From the NCBI GenBank assembly GCA_031265445.1, contig JAISCQ010000303.1, positions 1-53,332 on the forward strand: a stretch of 53,332 bases of DNA, read 5' to 3'. Shown here piece after piece: positions 23,918-33,229 of the stretch. Under the pieces are notes generated by a model. It was not told the origin of the DNA, searched no databases, and worked only from the letters and a program-made list of their open reading frames with translations. This stretch comes from Bacteroidales bacterium. GTDB taxonomy: Bacteria > Bacteroidota > Bacteroidia > Bacteroidales > UBA4181. How positions within the stretch are numbered: the stretch's first letter is position 1; each line of letters begins with the position of its first letter. Position numbers and translations under genes: made by a program.

Positions 23918-24400
23918 CTATCGTTTACCCAGATCGTGATTGATACAGTACAAGCCATGTACCCCGAATATGCGGAACTTATCCAGGATGCCTCTGGCAT
24001 TTTCTTCTTCTTCCACCTGTTCGCTGACGAACCATCTCAGAAATTCCTGCGTTGCCCTGTCATTTTCGGCAATAGCCAGGTCCATCAATTTGTCGATCAG
24101 TTCCGATACATGACATTCGTGTTGATACACATGTTCGAATACGGCTTGCGGGCTGTCCCATTGGGTCGGTACAGCATCAATCCGGCTGACAGCCGCCTTG
24201 CCTCCACGCTTCACCGCATAGTCGATCAATTTATGCGCATGCTCCAATTCTTCCGCTGTCTGTTTCTTCATCCAGTGTGCACAGCCATCAAGACCGGCAT
24301 CCATAAAATATACAGCCATCGACAGGTAAAGATTTGATGACCACATCTCCGCTTTGATTTGCTCATTAAAAGCGTCCGATAATTTTTTGGTAAGATTCAT
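23918..24400 (-). CDS. ftnA: Bacterial non-haem ferritin
   Basis: A 160-residue ferritin with the four-helix ferroxidase pattern: NEQIKAEMWSSNLYLSMA (Glu ligand near residue 17), AEELEHAHKLIDYAVKRGG (E-x-x-H near residue 50), and EFLRWFVSEQVEEEENARGILDKF. It oxidises and stores iron in a 24-subunit cytoplasmic shell. It is the first gene of the operon with rubredoxin. Confidence 0.95.
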   Translation of the reverse strand: MNLTKKLSDAFNEQIKAEMWSSNLYLSMAVYFMDAGLDGCAHWMKKQTAEELEHAHKLIDYAVKRGGKAAVSRIDAVPTQWDSPQAVFEHVYQHECHVSELIDKLMDLAIAENDRATQEFLRWFVSEQVEEEENARGILDKFRIFGVHGLYCINHDLGKR

Positions 24401-24464
24401 ATCTATATTATTATTAATTGATTATAAAAAAAGTACACCTTCATGCACGCAATCATACACCATA

Positions 24465-24472
24465 CAAATATA
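24465..24472 (-). promoter_or_regulatory. Possible -7 box of the ferritin operon
   Basis: On the minus strand this reads TATATTTG, fitting TAnnTTTG, and lies 64 nt before the ferritin start. No convincing upstream TTG is visible. Confidence 0.45.
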
Positions 24473-24573
24473 CTTCTTTTTCATCGTCTTCATATTCGTG
24501 GATTCTTTATTTGTTAGAATTGCTTGACGTCAAGGCTGCAAAACTGCTGACAGGGTCAAAGGAAAAATGATGA

Positions 24574-25266
24574 CTACACCAGATCGAATTGCAACAGCAG
24601 TTCGTTGGTCTGTTTCACCGAATTGAACATCAGCACGTCCAGGATGGAAAGATTGGGTATAAAAGCGTCGTTGAACTGTTTATATTCTATCGGGCGTGAT
24701 TTCAGGAAATACAGATTGATACCCGCCTTTTTGAAATCCTCTTTGCTGTATAAGGCCGTTCCGCCGATGGCGTTGATGTATTCGGTCACTCCAAAGAGCT
24801 TGCAGTCGGAGATCAGCCGTTCCTGCGCCTTCAACGAACGGTCGCAGGCACTGTTTTCGCTTTCATATACAAATTCGGTATCAAAATTCAGGTATTCGGC
24901 AATCTTTATCAAGCTGTTACCCACGTACCGGGCTAAGTTTTTATCTTCGTACCGGATGATTTCTTCCATCATCGGGAAGATATTCTTGAAATAAGGCGCT
25001 TTCCTGTAATACAGATCAATTGTTCTCAGCAACTTGCGCTGATCGGGAAGCACCGTCACATCCTTGATCCACTTGTTGGGACTGGCGCCCTGGAGCAGTA
25101 AATGAAACATGAACGGTTTCCCGTCCAGCAACATGTAGTTCCGGCTGATCCAGCCACTTTTGATGAAATTCACATCATCAGCGATCACATATTTGTTAAC
25201 GTATTTCATTAATTGGAAATATCCAATATATGGTAGAAAATACGGTTGCATAACACCTACTCTCAT
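24574..25266 (-). CDS. WbqC family protein
   Basis: A 230-residue protein starting MRVGVMQPYFLPYIGYFQL, the signature of the WbqC family, followed by VIADDVNFIKSGWISRNYML and a later GGTALYSKEDFKKAGI. WbqC-like proteins occur in O-antigen and capsule loci and their biochemical activity is not firmly established. Here it is the last gene of the exopolysaccharide operon, 36 nt after the flippase gene. It may help attach or transfer an amide or amino-acid decoration, in keeping with the asparagine-synthetase-like gene upstream (inference). Confidence 0.88.
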   Translation of the reverse strand: MRVGVMQPYFLPYIGYFQLMKYVNKYVIADDVNFIKSGWISRNYMLLDGKPFMFHLLLQGASPNKWIKDVTVLPDQRKLLRTIDLYYRKAPYFKNIFPMMEEIIRYEDKNLARYVGNSLIKIAEYLNFDTEFVYESENSACDRSLKAQERLISDCKLFGVTEYINAIGGTALYSKEDFKKAGINLYFLKSRPIEYKQFNDAFIPNLSILDVLMFNSVKQTNELLLQFDLV

Positions 25267-25302
25267 GATTCTTCTTTATTTAAATAATTCTTTTTTGATG
25301 AT

Positions 25303-26748
25303 TTATACTAACTTGTGGATTGTTTGCAGTACAATCTGTTTCATTTCCTTATAATCGGGTTGCTTCATGGCTTCGTATATCCCGACGGTCAGGCCTGCAC
25401 CGGCAGCCACCTGTATCATAAGCGTCGCCCAGTTGTTCATATGCAGGAAAGTTACGCCCCATACAAGCAGGGACACCGCTCCGGCAACCGTCAATAGCGG
25501 GAGAATATCCCATAACTGTTCCCCGGTGGAATAATGGATCAGATTCGCCGAATAATAACTGTTCAGGAAATAGCAGGCAAACGACATGACAATGCTTCCG
25601 ATCAGTAACGCTTCCACGCCAAGGAAAATCCCGATCAGAATGAGCGGAACATCAATGATCTGCTTGATGATTTCCAGCTTAAGGAACAGGTCCGATCGCC
25701 CTTTGACGGTGATGGCATTCAGGTTCATGGCATGCAACGGGTAAAGCATGGAGGCAAAACACATCAGTTGCAGATAAGGTACGCAAGGCAACCATTGTTC
25801 CCCGATCAGGACGGTAATCAAAGGTTCGGCAACGGCAGCCAGGCCCAACATCAGCGAGAAGGCGACCATCATGGTGCTTTTAATCAACTTCCGGTAGCCT
25901 TTCTTGAGCTTTTCCGGGTCGTCCTGTATGGAAGCCAGCACAGGATACGAAACCCGCTGGATGTTGGTGGTAAGGGTGGATGAAAAAATATTGTTGAACT
26001 GTTCGGCTCGTCCATAAAAGCCTAAGGTTGCTGCCGAGAAAAACTTCCCAATGATGAGAGAGTATATATTGCGGGAAGCAGTATTGATCAGGGTGGACAA
26101 CAATAATTTGTATCCAAACCCAAACAGTTCCTTGAAACTTTTGATCGAAAATATCCACGCCGGATGCCATTTGCCGGATAACCAGATAAAAACGGCTGTA
26201 AACAAAGGTACCAGGACGCTACGGGCAACCAGGCTCCATATTCCAAAACCTCTAAATGCCATCACAATGGCTATTCCACCGGATAACAGCTCAGCGCTCA
26301 GCGATATTTTGGTTTTGGTTTTGAAATCGATATTTTTGATCAGGAGCGTCAATTGTATGACGCTTGCGGCATTGATGATCAGTACAAGTCCGGCGACACG
26401 CAGGATGGGACTTACCCGCGGTTCATTGAAGAAATCGGCAACCAGCGGGGCTGAAAAATAAAGAAGGATATACAGAACAATCCCTATCGCAAGGTTGAAG
26501 AAGAAAACGGTACTGTAATCGGCCTGAGTACAGTTCTTTTTACGGATCAATGCCTGACCGAAGCCGCTATCGATAAAGGTAATGGACAACGCTATGAAAA
26601 TAGCAATCATCGTAACCACGCCAAACTCTTCGGGATCGATCAATCGCGCCAGTATGACCTGGACAGTGAAAGCAATTCCCTGGGAAGCAAAATTATCTGC
26701 GAAGCTCCAGCTTAAACCGGCTAATGTTTTTTGTTTCAGTGAAGACAT
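25303..26748 (-). CDS. Polysaccharide flippase (WzxC-like)
   Basis: A 481-residue membrane protein with about 14 helices and the N-terminal pattern KQKTLAGLSWSFADNFASQGIAFTVQVILARLI-DPEEFG of the polysaccharide_synt/MATE-like flippases. The mid-protein segment FYGRAEQFNNIFSSTLTTNIQRVSYPVLASIQDD is characteristic of the WzxC/TuaB branch. It should turn undecaprenyl-linked repeat units to the periplasmic face for polymerisation by the O-antigen polymerase at 37141. Transcribed between an acyltransferase and WbqC. Confidence 0.9.
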   Translation of the reverse strand: MSSLKQKTLAGLSWSFADNFASQGIAFTVQVILARLIDPEEFGVVTMIAIFIALSITFIDSGFGQALIRKKNCTQADYSTVFFFNLAIGIVLYILLYFSAPLVADFFNEPRVSPILRVAGLVLIINAASVIQLTLLIKNIDFKTKTKISLSAELLSGGIAIVMAFRGFGIWSLVARSVLVPLFTAVFIWLSGKWHPAWIFSIKSFKELFGFGYKLLLSTLINTASRNIYSLIIGKFFSAATLGFYGRAEQFNNIFSSTLTTNIQRVSYPVLASIQDDPEKLKKGYRKLIKSTMMVAFSLMLGLAAVAEPLITVLIGEQWLPCVPYLQLMCFASMLYPLHAMNLNAITVKGRSDLFLKLEIIKQIIDVPLILIGIFLGVEALLIGSIVMSFACYFLNSYYSANLIHYSTGEQLWDILPLLTVAGAVSLLVWGVTFLHMNNWATLMIQVAAGAGLTVGIYEAMKQPDYKEMKQIVLQTIHKLV

Positions 26749-26753
26749 TTATC

Positions 26754-27764
26754 CTATTTTTTCCCTAAAAAAACAAATCTGGTTATTTTCCACTTTTCCA
26801 ATATTTTATCGATGAATACAGGTATCAGGACGCCTGCGATGACGCCGCAAACAAAAAGTATCAAAAGATAACCGACACCAAGTTTTGTTAACGCCTGCAG
26901 GCAGATTCCTTTGGCTATTGAGTGGAACAGGTAAATCGTGTATGAGAAACCACCGATCCAAACCAGTGCTTTTATTTTGATATGACTGTAAAACAATGCG
27001 GCAGATGACAGTCCGGTACATATTCCCAACCAGGAATTTCTGCCGTAGCTCGAATACCCGTCGCCGATGATTTGAAACCACACGAGTTGAACCAATGCCA
27101 TGCATGCTATAAAAAGACACCATAAACCTGCTACAAACCGTTTTTCCGACAATACTGCATTGAAGCGCTGTATGCCCATACCCAACAAAAAAAACGGCCA
27201 TAAATAGATGGCGCCTTTAAATGAAAAGATGTTAGGGACAGTTTCCGGAATCAACCAGTCCTGGTATTTATATAACAAAATACCAGCCAAAAGGAAGGCC
27301 GCCAATTGTTCAATTTTTTCCAGCCACCGGTATTTGTCCAGTAAACCGGCAATGATGAATAACCAGAATAAGGAAGGCAGGTACCAATAAACATTGTATG
27401 GAAAAACGAGTAATACCCATATTTTGCCGGGTTGTTCGCCGTTTTCACCTCCGGTTAAGGCTTTCAACAGATAGTATATGGTTGCTACAGCCAACATGGG
27501 GATTAAAACCCTTTGCAGCTTTTGTTTGGTAAACAGCCAAAAGTTTTGGGTCTTCAAAAATGGACGAATTGCATAAACCCATCCCGCAATTAACGTAAAC
27601 AGGGGCATTTGCAACTTGTCTATATTGAAATAGATATACCGCCAAATCGAATCGTCGCCAACTTTCATTCCACCACTTGCGCTGTCTCCTATCACATGTC
27701 CCAGTACAACCAGCAGTATCGCAAATCCACGAAGCGTTTCTACATAAGGTGATTTTTGTGCCAT
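26754..27764 (-). CDS. Acyltransferase family 3 membrane protein (first)
   Basis: A 336-residue polytopic protein starting KSPYVETLRGFAILLVVLGHVI, with the RG and H residues that mark the acyltransferase-3 (OafA/NodX-like) family, and about ten membrane segments. Such enzymes move acetyl or other acyl groups onto sugars of the polysaccharide. Position between a glycosyltransferase and the flippase supports a role in decorating the repeat unit. The same operon has a second member at 29661. Confidence 0.88.
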   Translation of the reverse strand: MAQKSPYVETLRGFAILLVVLGHVIGDSASGGMKVGDDSIWRYIYFNIDKLQMPLFTLIAGWVYAIRPFLKTQNFWLFTKQKLQRVLIPMLAVATIYYLLKALTGGENGEQPGKIWVLLVFPYNVYWYLPSLFWLFIIAGLLDKYRWLEKIEQLAAFLLAGILLYKYQDWLIPETVPNIFSFKGAIYLWPFFLLGMGIQRFNAVLSEKRFVAGLWCLFIACMALVQLVWFQIIGDGYSSYGRNSWLGICTGLSSAALFYSHIKIKALVWIGGFSYTIYLFHSIAKGICLQALTKLGVGYLLILFVCGVIAGVLIPVFIDKILEKWKITRFVFLGKK

Positions 27765-27812
27765 AACAGGTATCTTGAGGGTTTATTTCAATAACAGTGA
27801 ATTGATGAAATC

Positions 27813-29003
27813 TTAATTTCTCCTTTTTGCACGTTCCCACGTCACATTCTGCGATTTTTTCATGTACCTGAAGAAACCGAGGTATACGGCATAATTCATG
27901 ATAAAAAAGTAATATGGAACGAACAGAATCTTGAGTTTGATCCGGCGATTTTCAAGAAACCAGCCCAGCAGGGCCATGGCATAAAAACAGATTTGCAGCC
28001 GGAAAGCGATGGTGAAAAAATTGCACGAACACAAACCGAGCCGGCAGGCCAGTGCGAAATTACTGACGAGCAGCAACAGCAGGCTCAAGGGAGCTAAAGT
28101 CCACCGCAATACGCGATGCGAAATATACTGGAACGAAAGCATTCCGTATTTGAAGATATTCAGCAGCGGAGCCAGGCGAACAATCGACTGGAAGCCGCCG
28201 GCGGCAATGCGTACCTTGCGTTTCAGTTCTTCCTTGACGTTTGCCGACGAATCTTCGCAGGCGTATGCTTCCGGATCGTATTGTGTGGTATGTCCTTTCA
28301 TAGCAATGCGCAGGGAGATGATGAAATCGTCCAGCAGCGTATCTTTTTCTACTTCGGCGTAATACTCGCGGCGGATGGCGAACAACTCGCCGGCTGCACC
28401 CACTACCGAGTACAGGCGGGCATCGTAGCTTTTCAGGAACGACTCGTATTTCCAGTACAGGCTTTCGCCTGCACCGGCTGCCATGTCTTTTTCGTTATTA
28501 AATATCCGTTTTTCGCCCGACACGCAACCCACTCCGGGGTCGGCAAACAGGTGAACGATCCGCATCACCGAGTCTTTGCCTAACATGGTGTTGGCATCGG
28601 AGAAAATAACGATGGATGTGTCTAAAAGCTTCATCCCGCGGTTCATAGCGGAAATCTTCCCGGCGCGCACCGGCTGGTGGTGTACGGTGACTTCCGGGTA
28701 TTGACGCAACAAATCAGGCGTGCCATCGTCCGATCCATCGGTAACCCATACCAACTTTAACTTTTCTTTAGGATATTCCAGTTCCGTCGAATTTTTTACT
28801 TTCGCGGTCACATAATCTTTTTCGTTGTAAGCAGCTACCAGGAGAGTCACTTCCGGGTAATCGCCGGCAACCTTCCATACGCGTTTCCCTTTGACGGCCT
28901 CCCTGATCTTAACCATCAGCCACAGCAGGACGGCATAGCCGACGTATGTGTAACACACGATCAATATCGATAACCAAAAGAGAACTGTCAGAAAACAATA
29001 CAT
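27813..29003 (-). CDS. Membrane glycosyltransferase family 2 (processive type)
   Basis: A 396-residue protein with an N-terminal membrane helix, a GT-A domain (VTLLVAAYNEKDYV, WVTDGSDDGT, the metal-binding IFSDANTML near residue 136) and C-terminal membrane helices. A conserved YACEDSSANVKEELKRKVRIAAGG stretch takes the place of the QxxRW motif. The layout resembles hyaluronan/cellulose synthase-like GT2 enzymes and suggests sugar transfer at the inner membrane. Confidence 0.9.
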   Translation of the reverse strand: MYCFLTVLFWLSILIVCYTYVGYAVLLWLMVKIREAVKGKRVWKVAGDYPEVTLLVAAYNEKDYVTAKVKNSTELEYPKEKLKLVWVTDGSDDGTPDLLRQYPEVTVHHQPVRAGKISAMNRGMKLLDTSIVIFSDANTMLGKDSVMRIVHLFADPGVGCVSGEKRIFNNEKDMAAGAGESLYWKYESFLKSYDARLYSVVGAAGELFAIRREYYAEVEKDTLLDDFIISLRIAMKGHTTQYDPEAYACEDSSANVKEELKRKVRIAAGGFQSIVRLAPLLNIFKYGMLSFQYISHRVLRWTLAPLSLLLLLVSNFALACRLGLCSCNFFTIAFRLQICFYAMALLGWFLENRRIKLKILFVPYYFFIMNYAVYLGFFRYMKKSQNVTWERAKRRN

Positions 29004-29006
29004 CGT

Positions 29007-29660
29007 TCAAGGATGAAAAAAAATGACACAATATAAATAAGCAAACATTTCATACACTACAGCCCGGGCGCCTTCGCTGGTTCGCCACCACTGCCGGGGA
29101 TAATCGTCCCTGTATGATATGACTCCGACATTCCAGCCGGGTTTAAAAGCCTTGCGGTATAAAAGCAACGACCGGCGGGCATGCGTCCCCAGGCAAACAA
29201 CATCCACTTTGCCCGAGGCGTAACCCAATGCTTTTAACCTTTCCCTGGCAGCCATGGCCGTGGTATAAGTCCTGTCTTTGTCCGTTAGCCGGGCAGGAGC
29301 GCTGACAACATGCAACGAATCGATTCCGTTTGCGCGAAGATAAGCCATACTGTAATCTGCATAACTGCCGTATCCGGTACAAAATTCTCCTTTTCTGACC
29401 GGCAGCCCGGCACATACGATGAATAAGGCCGGGTTGTTCTTCCATACAACCGCTACACTGTCGAGGACGTAATCGGGCACGTAACCCTCAACAACCAGGA
29501 CAGGCGCATTTACCGGTTCGTTTAGGGCTAAAAAGTCGTGAATCGTGATGAACCAGATGTACGCCAGCAATGCAACGCCACCCGTAACCGTCAGCCATCC
29601 CCACAAGGTCAGCCGCCTGCTCTTCCCGGTTCTTGTCAGTTGGATTTTCATTTGCTGCAC
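29007..29660 (-). CDS. YdcF/SanA-like (DUF218) membrane protein
   Basis: A 217-residue protein with one N-terminal membrane helix (LTVTGGVALLAYIWFIT). The periplasmic part has a DUF218-like Rossmann pattern: APVLVVEGYVPDYVLDSV, IVCAGLPVRKGE, DKDRTYTTAMAARERLKALGY and VDVVCLGTHARRSLLLYRKAF. The family (YdcF, SanA, ElyC) is linked to envelope maintenance, without a well-established reaction. Its place inside the exopolysaccharide operon, 3 nt from the neighbouring glycosyltransferase gene and directly abutting the acyltransferase gene, points to an envelope or lipid-carrier step. Confidence 0.7.
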   Translation of the reverse strand: MQQMKIQLTRTGKSRRLTLWGWLTVTGGVALLAYIWFITIHDFLALNEPVNAPVLVVEGYVPDYVLDSVAVVWKNNPALFIVCAGLPVRKGEFCTGYGSYADYSMAYLRANGIDSLHVVSAPARLTDKDRTYTTAMAARERLKALGYASGKVDVVCLGTHARRSLLLYRKAFKPGWNVGVISYRDDYPRQWWRTSEGARAVVYEMFAYLYCVIFFHP

Positions 29661-30740
29661 TTAATTACGAAATGCCACCGGTTCAGGTTCTTTTATTGCC
29701 GGTAACACTTTAGGTTCCGGCAGTTTGAAAAAATCCTTTTTACCTGCAAATTGGGGCAAGCAGCGATTGAAAAACCGGATGGATATGTACCCTATCCCGC
29801 AAATCATGAAGAACAGAAACCATCCGTACAGGGTTTTATGGTCGTCGACATTGAAATGCCGCTTTACAAACGGATCGAGGAAAACGAGCAGCACATAATT
29901 CTGGATGATCACGTGCGAGGCGTATATCGTTAAGGAATTGGCTCCAAAGAACCTGAAAAATTCCATGATTTTGAACTTTTCCAGCTTGCTGAAAAGCCAG
30001 AAAAGCATGATGACAAGTGCAAAGGATGGCACGAGATTATACAAACGCTTGGGCGCCATGTTGAAATAAGGCGCTTCCCAGTCGATCACCTGACAAACAG
30101 CAAACACAACCAGACACGCGCCCAAAACTACATACAGTTGCCTGGTGTTTTTGGCAAGCCATTCGAGCATTTTCCGTCCGTAAAAGATACCCAGCACGAA
30201 GAATAACTGGTAGGTAAGGAATCTCCACATATGAAATATCTGTATCTGCATTTGTATCTTCGAATCGATATATCCCGCTGTCAGGTATAGAATAACACCG
30301 GTTAACAGTATGTAATTCCGGTTGAGATACCGCACCAGCGGGTAATAGAACAGGTTGATGACGTACAGCACGATCAGGAACCACAGGATATTGATCTTCA
30401 TATATGAATACTTGTCAAGCAGGTCGAAAACGCTGCCCCAGTTCACTTGCGAGAGGTTGAAGTGCACGGGGATAAATTCGTCCTGGATAATGGCGCAAAT
30501 CCAGCTAATGAACCAGAAAAAAAGCAGGGGGATCAAAATCATGTTGGTTTTCCTGAGAAAAAATTCAGGAAACGGTCTGATTTTAAAAAATATACCTGAT
30601 ATGAAAAAGAGGATGGGCATCCGGAAGTCATTGGCGATCCCGATAGAAATGTTCAAATGCAAACATACCACCCAGAGCATGGTAAATCCTCGAAGCATAT
30701 CGATATACCCAACGCGAAACTTTGCCATTTTAATGATCAC
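29661..30740 (-). CDS. Acyltransferase family 3 membrane protein (second)
   Basis: A 359-residue polytopic protein with GYIDMLRGFTMLWVVCLHLN near the start (family RG and H residues) and about ten membrane helices, ending in a soluble tail rich in Pro and Lys. It probably acylates sugars of the exopolysaccharide. It is only distantly similar to the acyltransferase at 26754, so the two may place different groups. The start could be ATG 30740 or ATG 30728; the conserved part begins after both. Confidence 0.88.
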   Translation of the reverse strand: MIIKMAKFRVGYIDMLRGFTMLWVVCLHLNISIGIANDFRMPILFFISGIFFKIRPFPEFFLRKTNMILIPLLFFWFISWICAIIQDEFIPVHFNLSQVNWGSVFDLLDKYSYMKINILWFLIVLYVINLFYYPLVRYLNRNYILLTGVILYLTAGYIDSKIQMQIQIFHMWRFLTYQLFFVLGIFYGRKMLEWLAKNTRQLYVVLGACLVVFAVCQVIDWEAPYFNMAPKRLYNLVPSFALVIMLFWLFSKLEKFKIMEFFRFFGANSLTIYASHVIIQNYVLLVFLDPFVKRHFNVDDHKTLYGWFLFFMICGIGYISIRFFNRCLPQFAGKKDFFKLPEPKVLPAIKEPEPVAFRN

Positions 30741-30818
30741 TTAAAAAACTAAAAATTGACGGATATTGGAAAAACCGACGTTTTCGTTTCATGCGTCCAT
30801 TACGTATACGTATGAAGG

Positions 30819-31967
30819 CTACAAATGTTTCGCCTGTGTGTAGACTTTTTGATAGACGTTCAAAATTTGTTGTACAGCGTTATCCCAATCAAATTTCTTA
30901 CACTGTTCAAACCCTGCGGTCACCATTTTTTTCCTCAGTTCGGGATGTGTTTCGAGGTTTAACATTTGCCCGGCTATTTCCCGGTAGTTGTCGGGTGATG
31001 CATACAAGGCGGCATCGCCCCCCACTTCGGGCATCGACGATACGTTGGAGGTGACGACCGGCGTTCCGCAGGCCATGGCTTCGAGTATTGGCATGCCGAA
31101 CCCTTCGCGCCGCGACGGGTAGAGGAACATGTCGGCCAGCGAATAAAATGTCGCCATATCGGCGCTTTCGATGTATCCAAGCGTCCTGATGTGTCCTTTC
31201 AGATGATCCATGTGCAATTTTTCGAGCAATACCTTGAAAGCCTTCGGATCGTTGTAAAGCATGACAAATTGTCGCCTTTTGTCGGACTTTTCGAAATATT
31301 CGGCATAAGCGCGCACGGCATTGTCAACATTTTTGCGGGGGTCGGTGTTCCCGATAAAAGCGATGTAAGGATCGGGCAATTGGTATTTCCTGCGGAATGT
31401 ATCCTGCACCTGCGGATCGGTTACCGGCAGGTAGCGATCGTCGACTCCGTTGAGCGCCACCGTAACAAAGTCGGGCGATACTTGCAACATGCGGACAATG
31501 TTCTGTTTTTCCGATTCGGAAACCGTAATCAAATGCTTTGCTTTTTTAACGATGCGCGGTATCAGGAACCGCCGGTATATGTTTCCGAATTTCTGGTACC
31601 AGGTCTCGGTTTTTTTAAGGAATGTACAATGTTCCAGGCTGATGGTGTCGTGAAGAGTCAATATCAAAGGCTTTTTGCACCAAATGGGCGCTGTATTGGC
31701 CGTGCAGTGCAGAATATCGATATCCATCCTTTTTACAGCCGCAGGCAACATCAGTTGCTCCCACACCGGGTATAACCTGCTTTTATTTTTGTGTATGGTG
31801 AAATTTGCTGTTTTGTCAATGCAAATGTCGGGCCCCGGTGCCACGTAGACAATATATTCATTCGCTTGATCCATCTTTTGGAGACGCTTGATCAATTCGA
31901 GCACAACAATATCCATCCCGAATTTCTTCCGGCGATAAATTCGTTGAGCATCCAAACCTATTCGCAT
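30819..31967 (-). CDS. Glycosyltransferase family 4 (first of two paralogues)
   Basis: A 382-residue GT-B enzyme. The N-terminal domain begins [20 protein letters not shown] and contains [11 protein letters not shown]. The C-terminal domain has the nucleotide-sugar site [20 protein letters not shown] with the catalytic E-x7-E pair and [10 protein letters not shown]. It should add one sugar to the lipid-linked repeat unit in the cytoplasm. It is clearly paralogous along its whole length to the enzyme at 33230, with a GT2 gene between them. Confidence 0.92.
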   Translation of the reverse strand: MRIGLDAQRIYRRKKFGMDIVVLELIKRLQKMDQANEYIVYVAPGPDICIDKTANFTIHKNKSRLYPVWEQLMLPAAVKRMDIDILHCTANTAPIWCKKPLILTLHDTISLEHCTFLKKTETWYQKFGNIYRRFLIPRIVKKAKHLITVSESEKQNIVRMLQVSPDFVTVALNGVDDRYLPVTDPQVQDTFRRKYQLPDPYIAFIGNTDPRKNVDNAVRAYAEYFEKSDKRRQFVMLYNDPKAFKVLLEKLHMDHLKGHIRTLGYIESADMATFYSLADMFLYPSRREGFGMPILEAMACGTPVVTSNVSSMPEVGGDAALYASPDNYREIAGQMLNLETHPELRKKMVTAGFEQCKKFDWDNAVQQILNVYQKVYTQAKHL

Positions 31968-31990
31968 TTATTTAGTGTATTTTAAATGAA

Positions 31991-33217
31991 TTATCGGACA
32001 ACAGTATCTTTGGAGTCGCCTTCGGATGTACCGTGTGAGGTATGAATAAAAGTTTTGTTGGTACCCTTTAGCATAAAGAAATTTTTAAACATCAGCCACA
32101 ATCCTTTGGGAATTTGCCGGATGGCTTGTAATGTTTGCATATTGTAAAATTTCCCTGGAATTGCGACCAGGAAAGTTATGATCAGGATGCAAAACAGTGT
32201 AATCCATGCAGGAATCATATAAGCATTGTGAAAAATAAGCCATTCCAAAATGATGAAGAGCGGCGCCAACATTCCCATCATTCCGATCACAATAATTCGC
32301 GGAAGCAAGATCCACTGAAATACTTTATCAAAATAATCAATGTTTCCCGACACGAATAAACGTTTTAAAGCGTCGAAAAAAGCGATGCGGAAATAATAGA
32401 ATTGCGAAAACAGCCACCGGCGGCGTTGTTTGGAGAATGCTTCTGCATTTTGAATTTTTTCATCGTATACCAAGGCATCAGGTAAATAATAAACGCGATG
32501 CTTATTTCTCAACAGCTCAATTTCAAGTTCCTTGTCATATCCGCTGACAGCTTTCATTTGCATCATGATATTTTTGAAATACGGGTAATCGAACGCAACT
32601 CCCGACCCGATAATGGACGCAGAAAGTTTTAATACGCTATGTCCTTTCCTGAATAGCCGGTTATTGACTTCCTCACTAATAGCGTCCAAAACGGCGAACG
32701 GGGTGTTGATGTTTTTTGCTACCCGGTGCCCCTGTACCGCACAGGATAATTTTGCGGCGAAAAAACTGTTTACCTGCGATAAGAAATTTGGCGCCATGAT
32801 GTTATCCGCATCTAAAACAACTGCAATGTCGTAATCATTGGGCAATACGGACATCGCCCTGTTCAACGCTTTGGCTTTTGTACTGTTTTCGAAAGACACT
32901 TCGATAAGCCGAATGGGTAATTCTTTCAGTTTTGTAATCGTCGATTCTTTAAACGAATCGGCAATTACTGCTACATCGTATTGATCCTGTGGGTATTCTT
33001 GTTTTAATGCATCAATTGCCACATCTATAATTACGCTGTCTTCTTTGTATCCGGGGATCAGAACGATGATCCTTTTATATTCGCCATTTTCGCGCAAGCG
33101 CAACCGGAGAGGAAATAAAGAAGCAAGGGCAAAAAAGAAAAAATACAGGATATTGATTCCCAAAAGAATCATAAAAAATATTTGTACCCAATTAAATATG
33201 CCTAAAAAACAACTCAT
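31991..33217 (-). CDS. Membrane glycosyltransferase family 2 (cellulose synthase-like)
   Basis: A 408-residue protein with one N-terminal membrane helix, GT-A motifs (IVLIPGYKEDSVI, AVIADSF, VVLDADNIMAPNF), the processive-enzyme motif QRRRW (SKQRRRWLFSQFYYF), and three to four C-terminal membrane segments. These features match hyaluronan/cellulose-synthase-like GT2 proteins. It lies between the two paralogous GT4 genes and probably extends or primes the chain at the membrane. Confidence 0.9.
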   Translation of the reverse strand: MSCFLGIFNWVQIFFMILLGINILYFFFFALASLFPLRLRLRENGEYKRIIVLIPGYKEDSVIIDVAIDALKQEYPQDQYDVAVIADSFKESTITKLKELPIRLIEVSFENSTKAKALNRAMSVLPNDYDIAVVLDADNIMAPNFLSQVNSFFAAKLSCAVQGHRVAKNINTPFAVLDAISEEVNNRLFRKGHSVLKLSASIIGSGVAFDYPYFKNIMMQMKAVSGYDKELEIELLRNKHRVYYLPDALVYDEKIQNAEAFSKQRRRWLFSQFYYFRIAFFDALKRLFVSGNIDYFDKVFQWILLPRIIVIGMMGMLAPLFIILEWLIFHNAYMIPAWITLFCILIITFLVAIPGKFYNMQTLQAIRQIPKGLWLMFKNFFMLKGTNKTFIHTSHGTSEGDSKDTVVR

Positions 33218-33229
33218 TGATTATTAAAA

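Noticed and set aside
30741-30818. TACGTATACGTA as a regulatory palindrome between an acyltransferase and a GT4 gene
   Set aside because: It is short, within an operon, and without a second copy; chance is a sufficient explanation.
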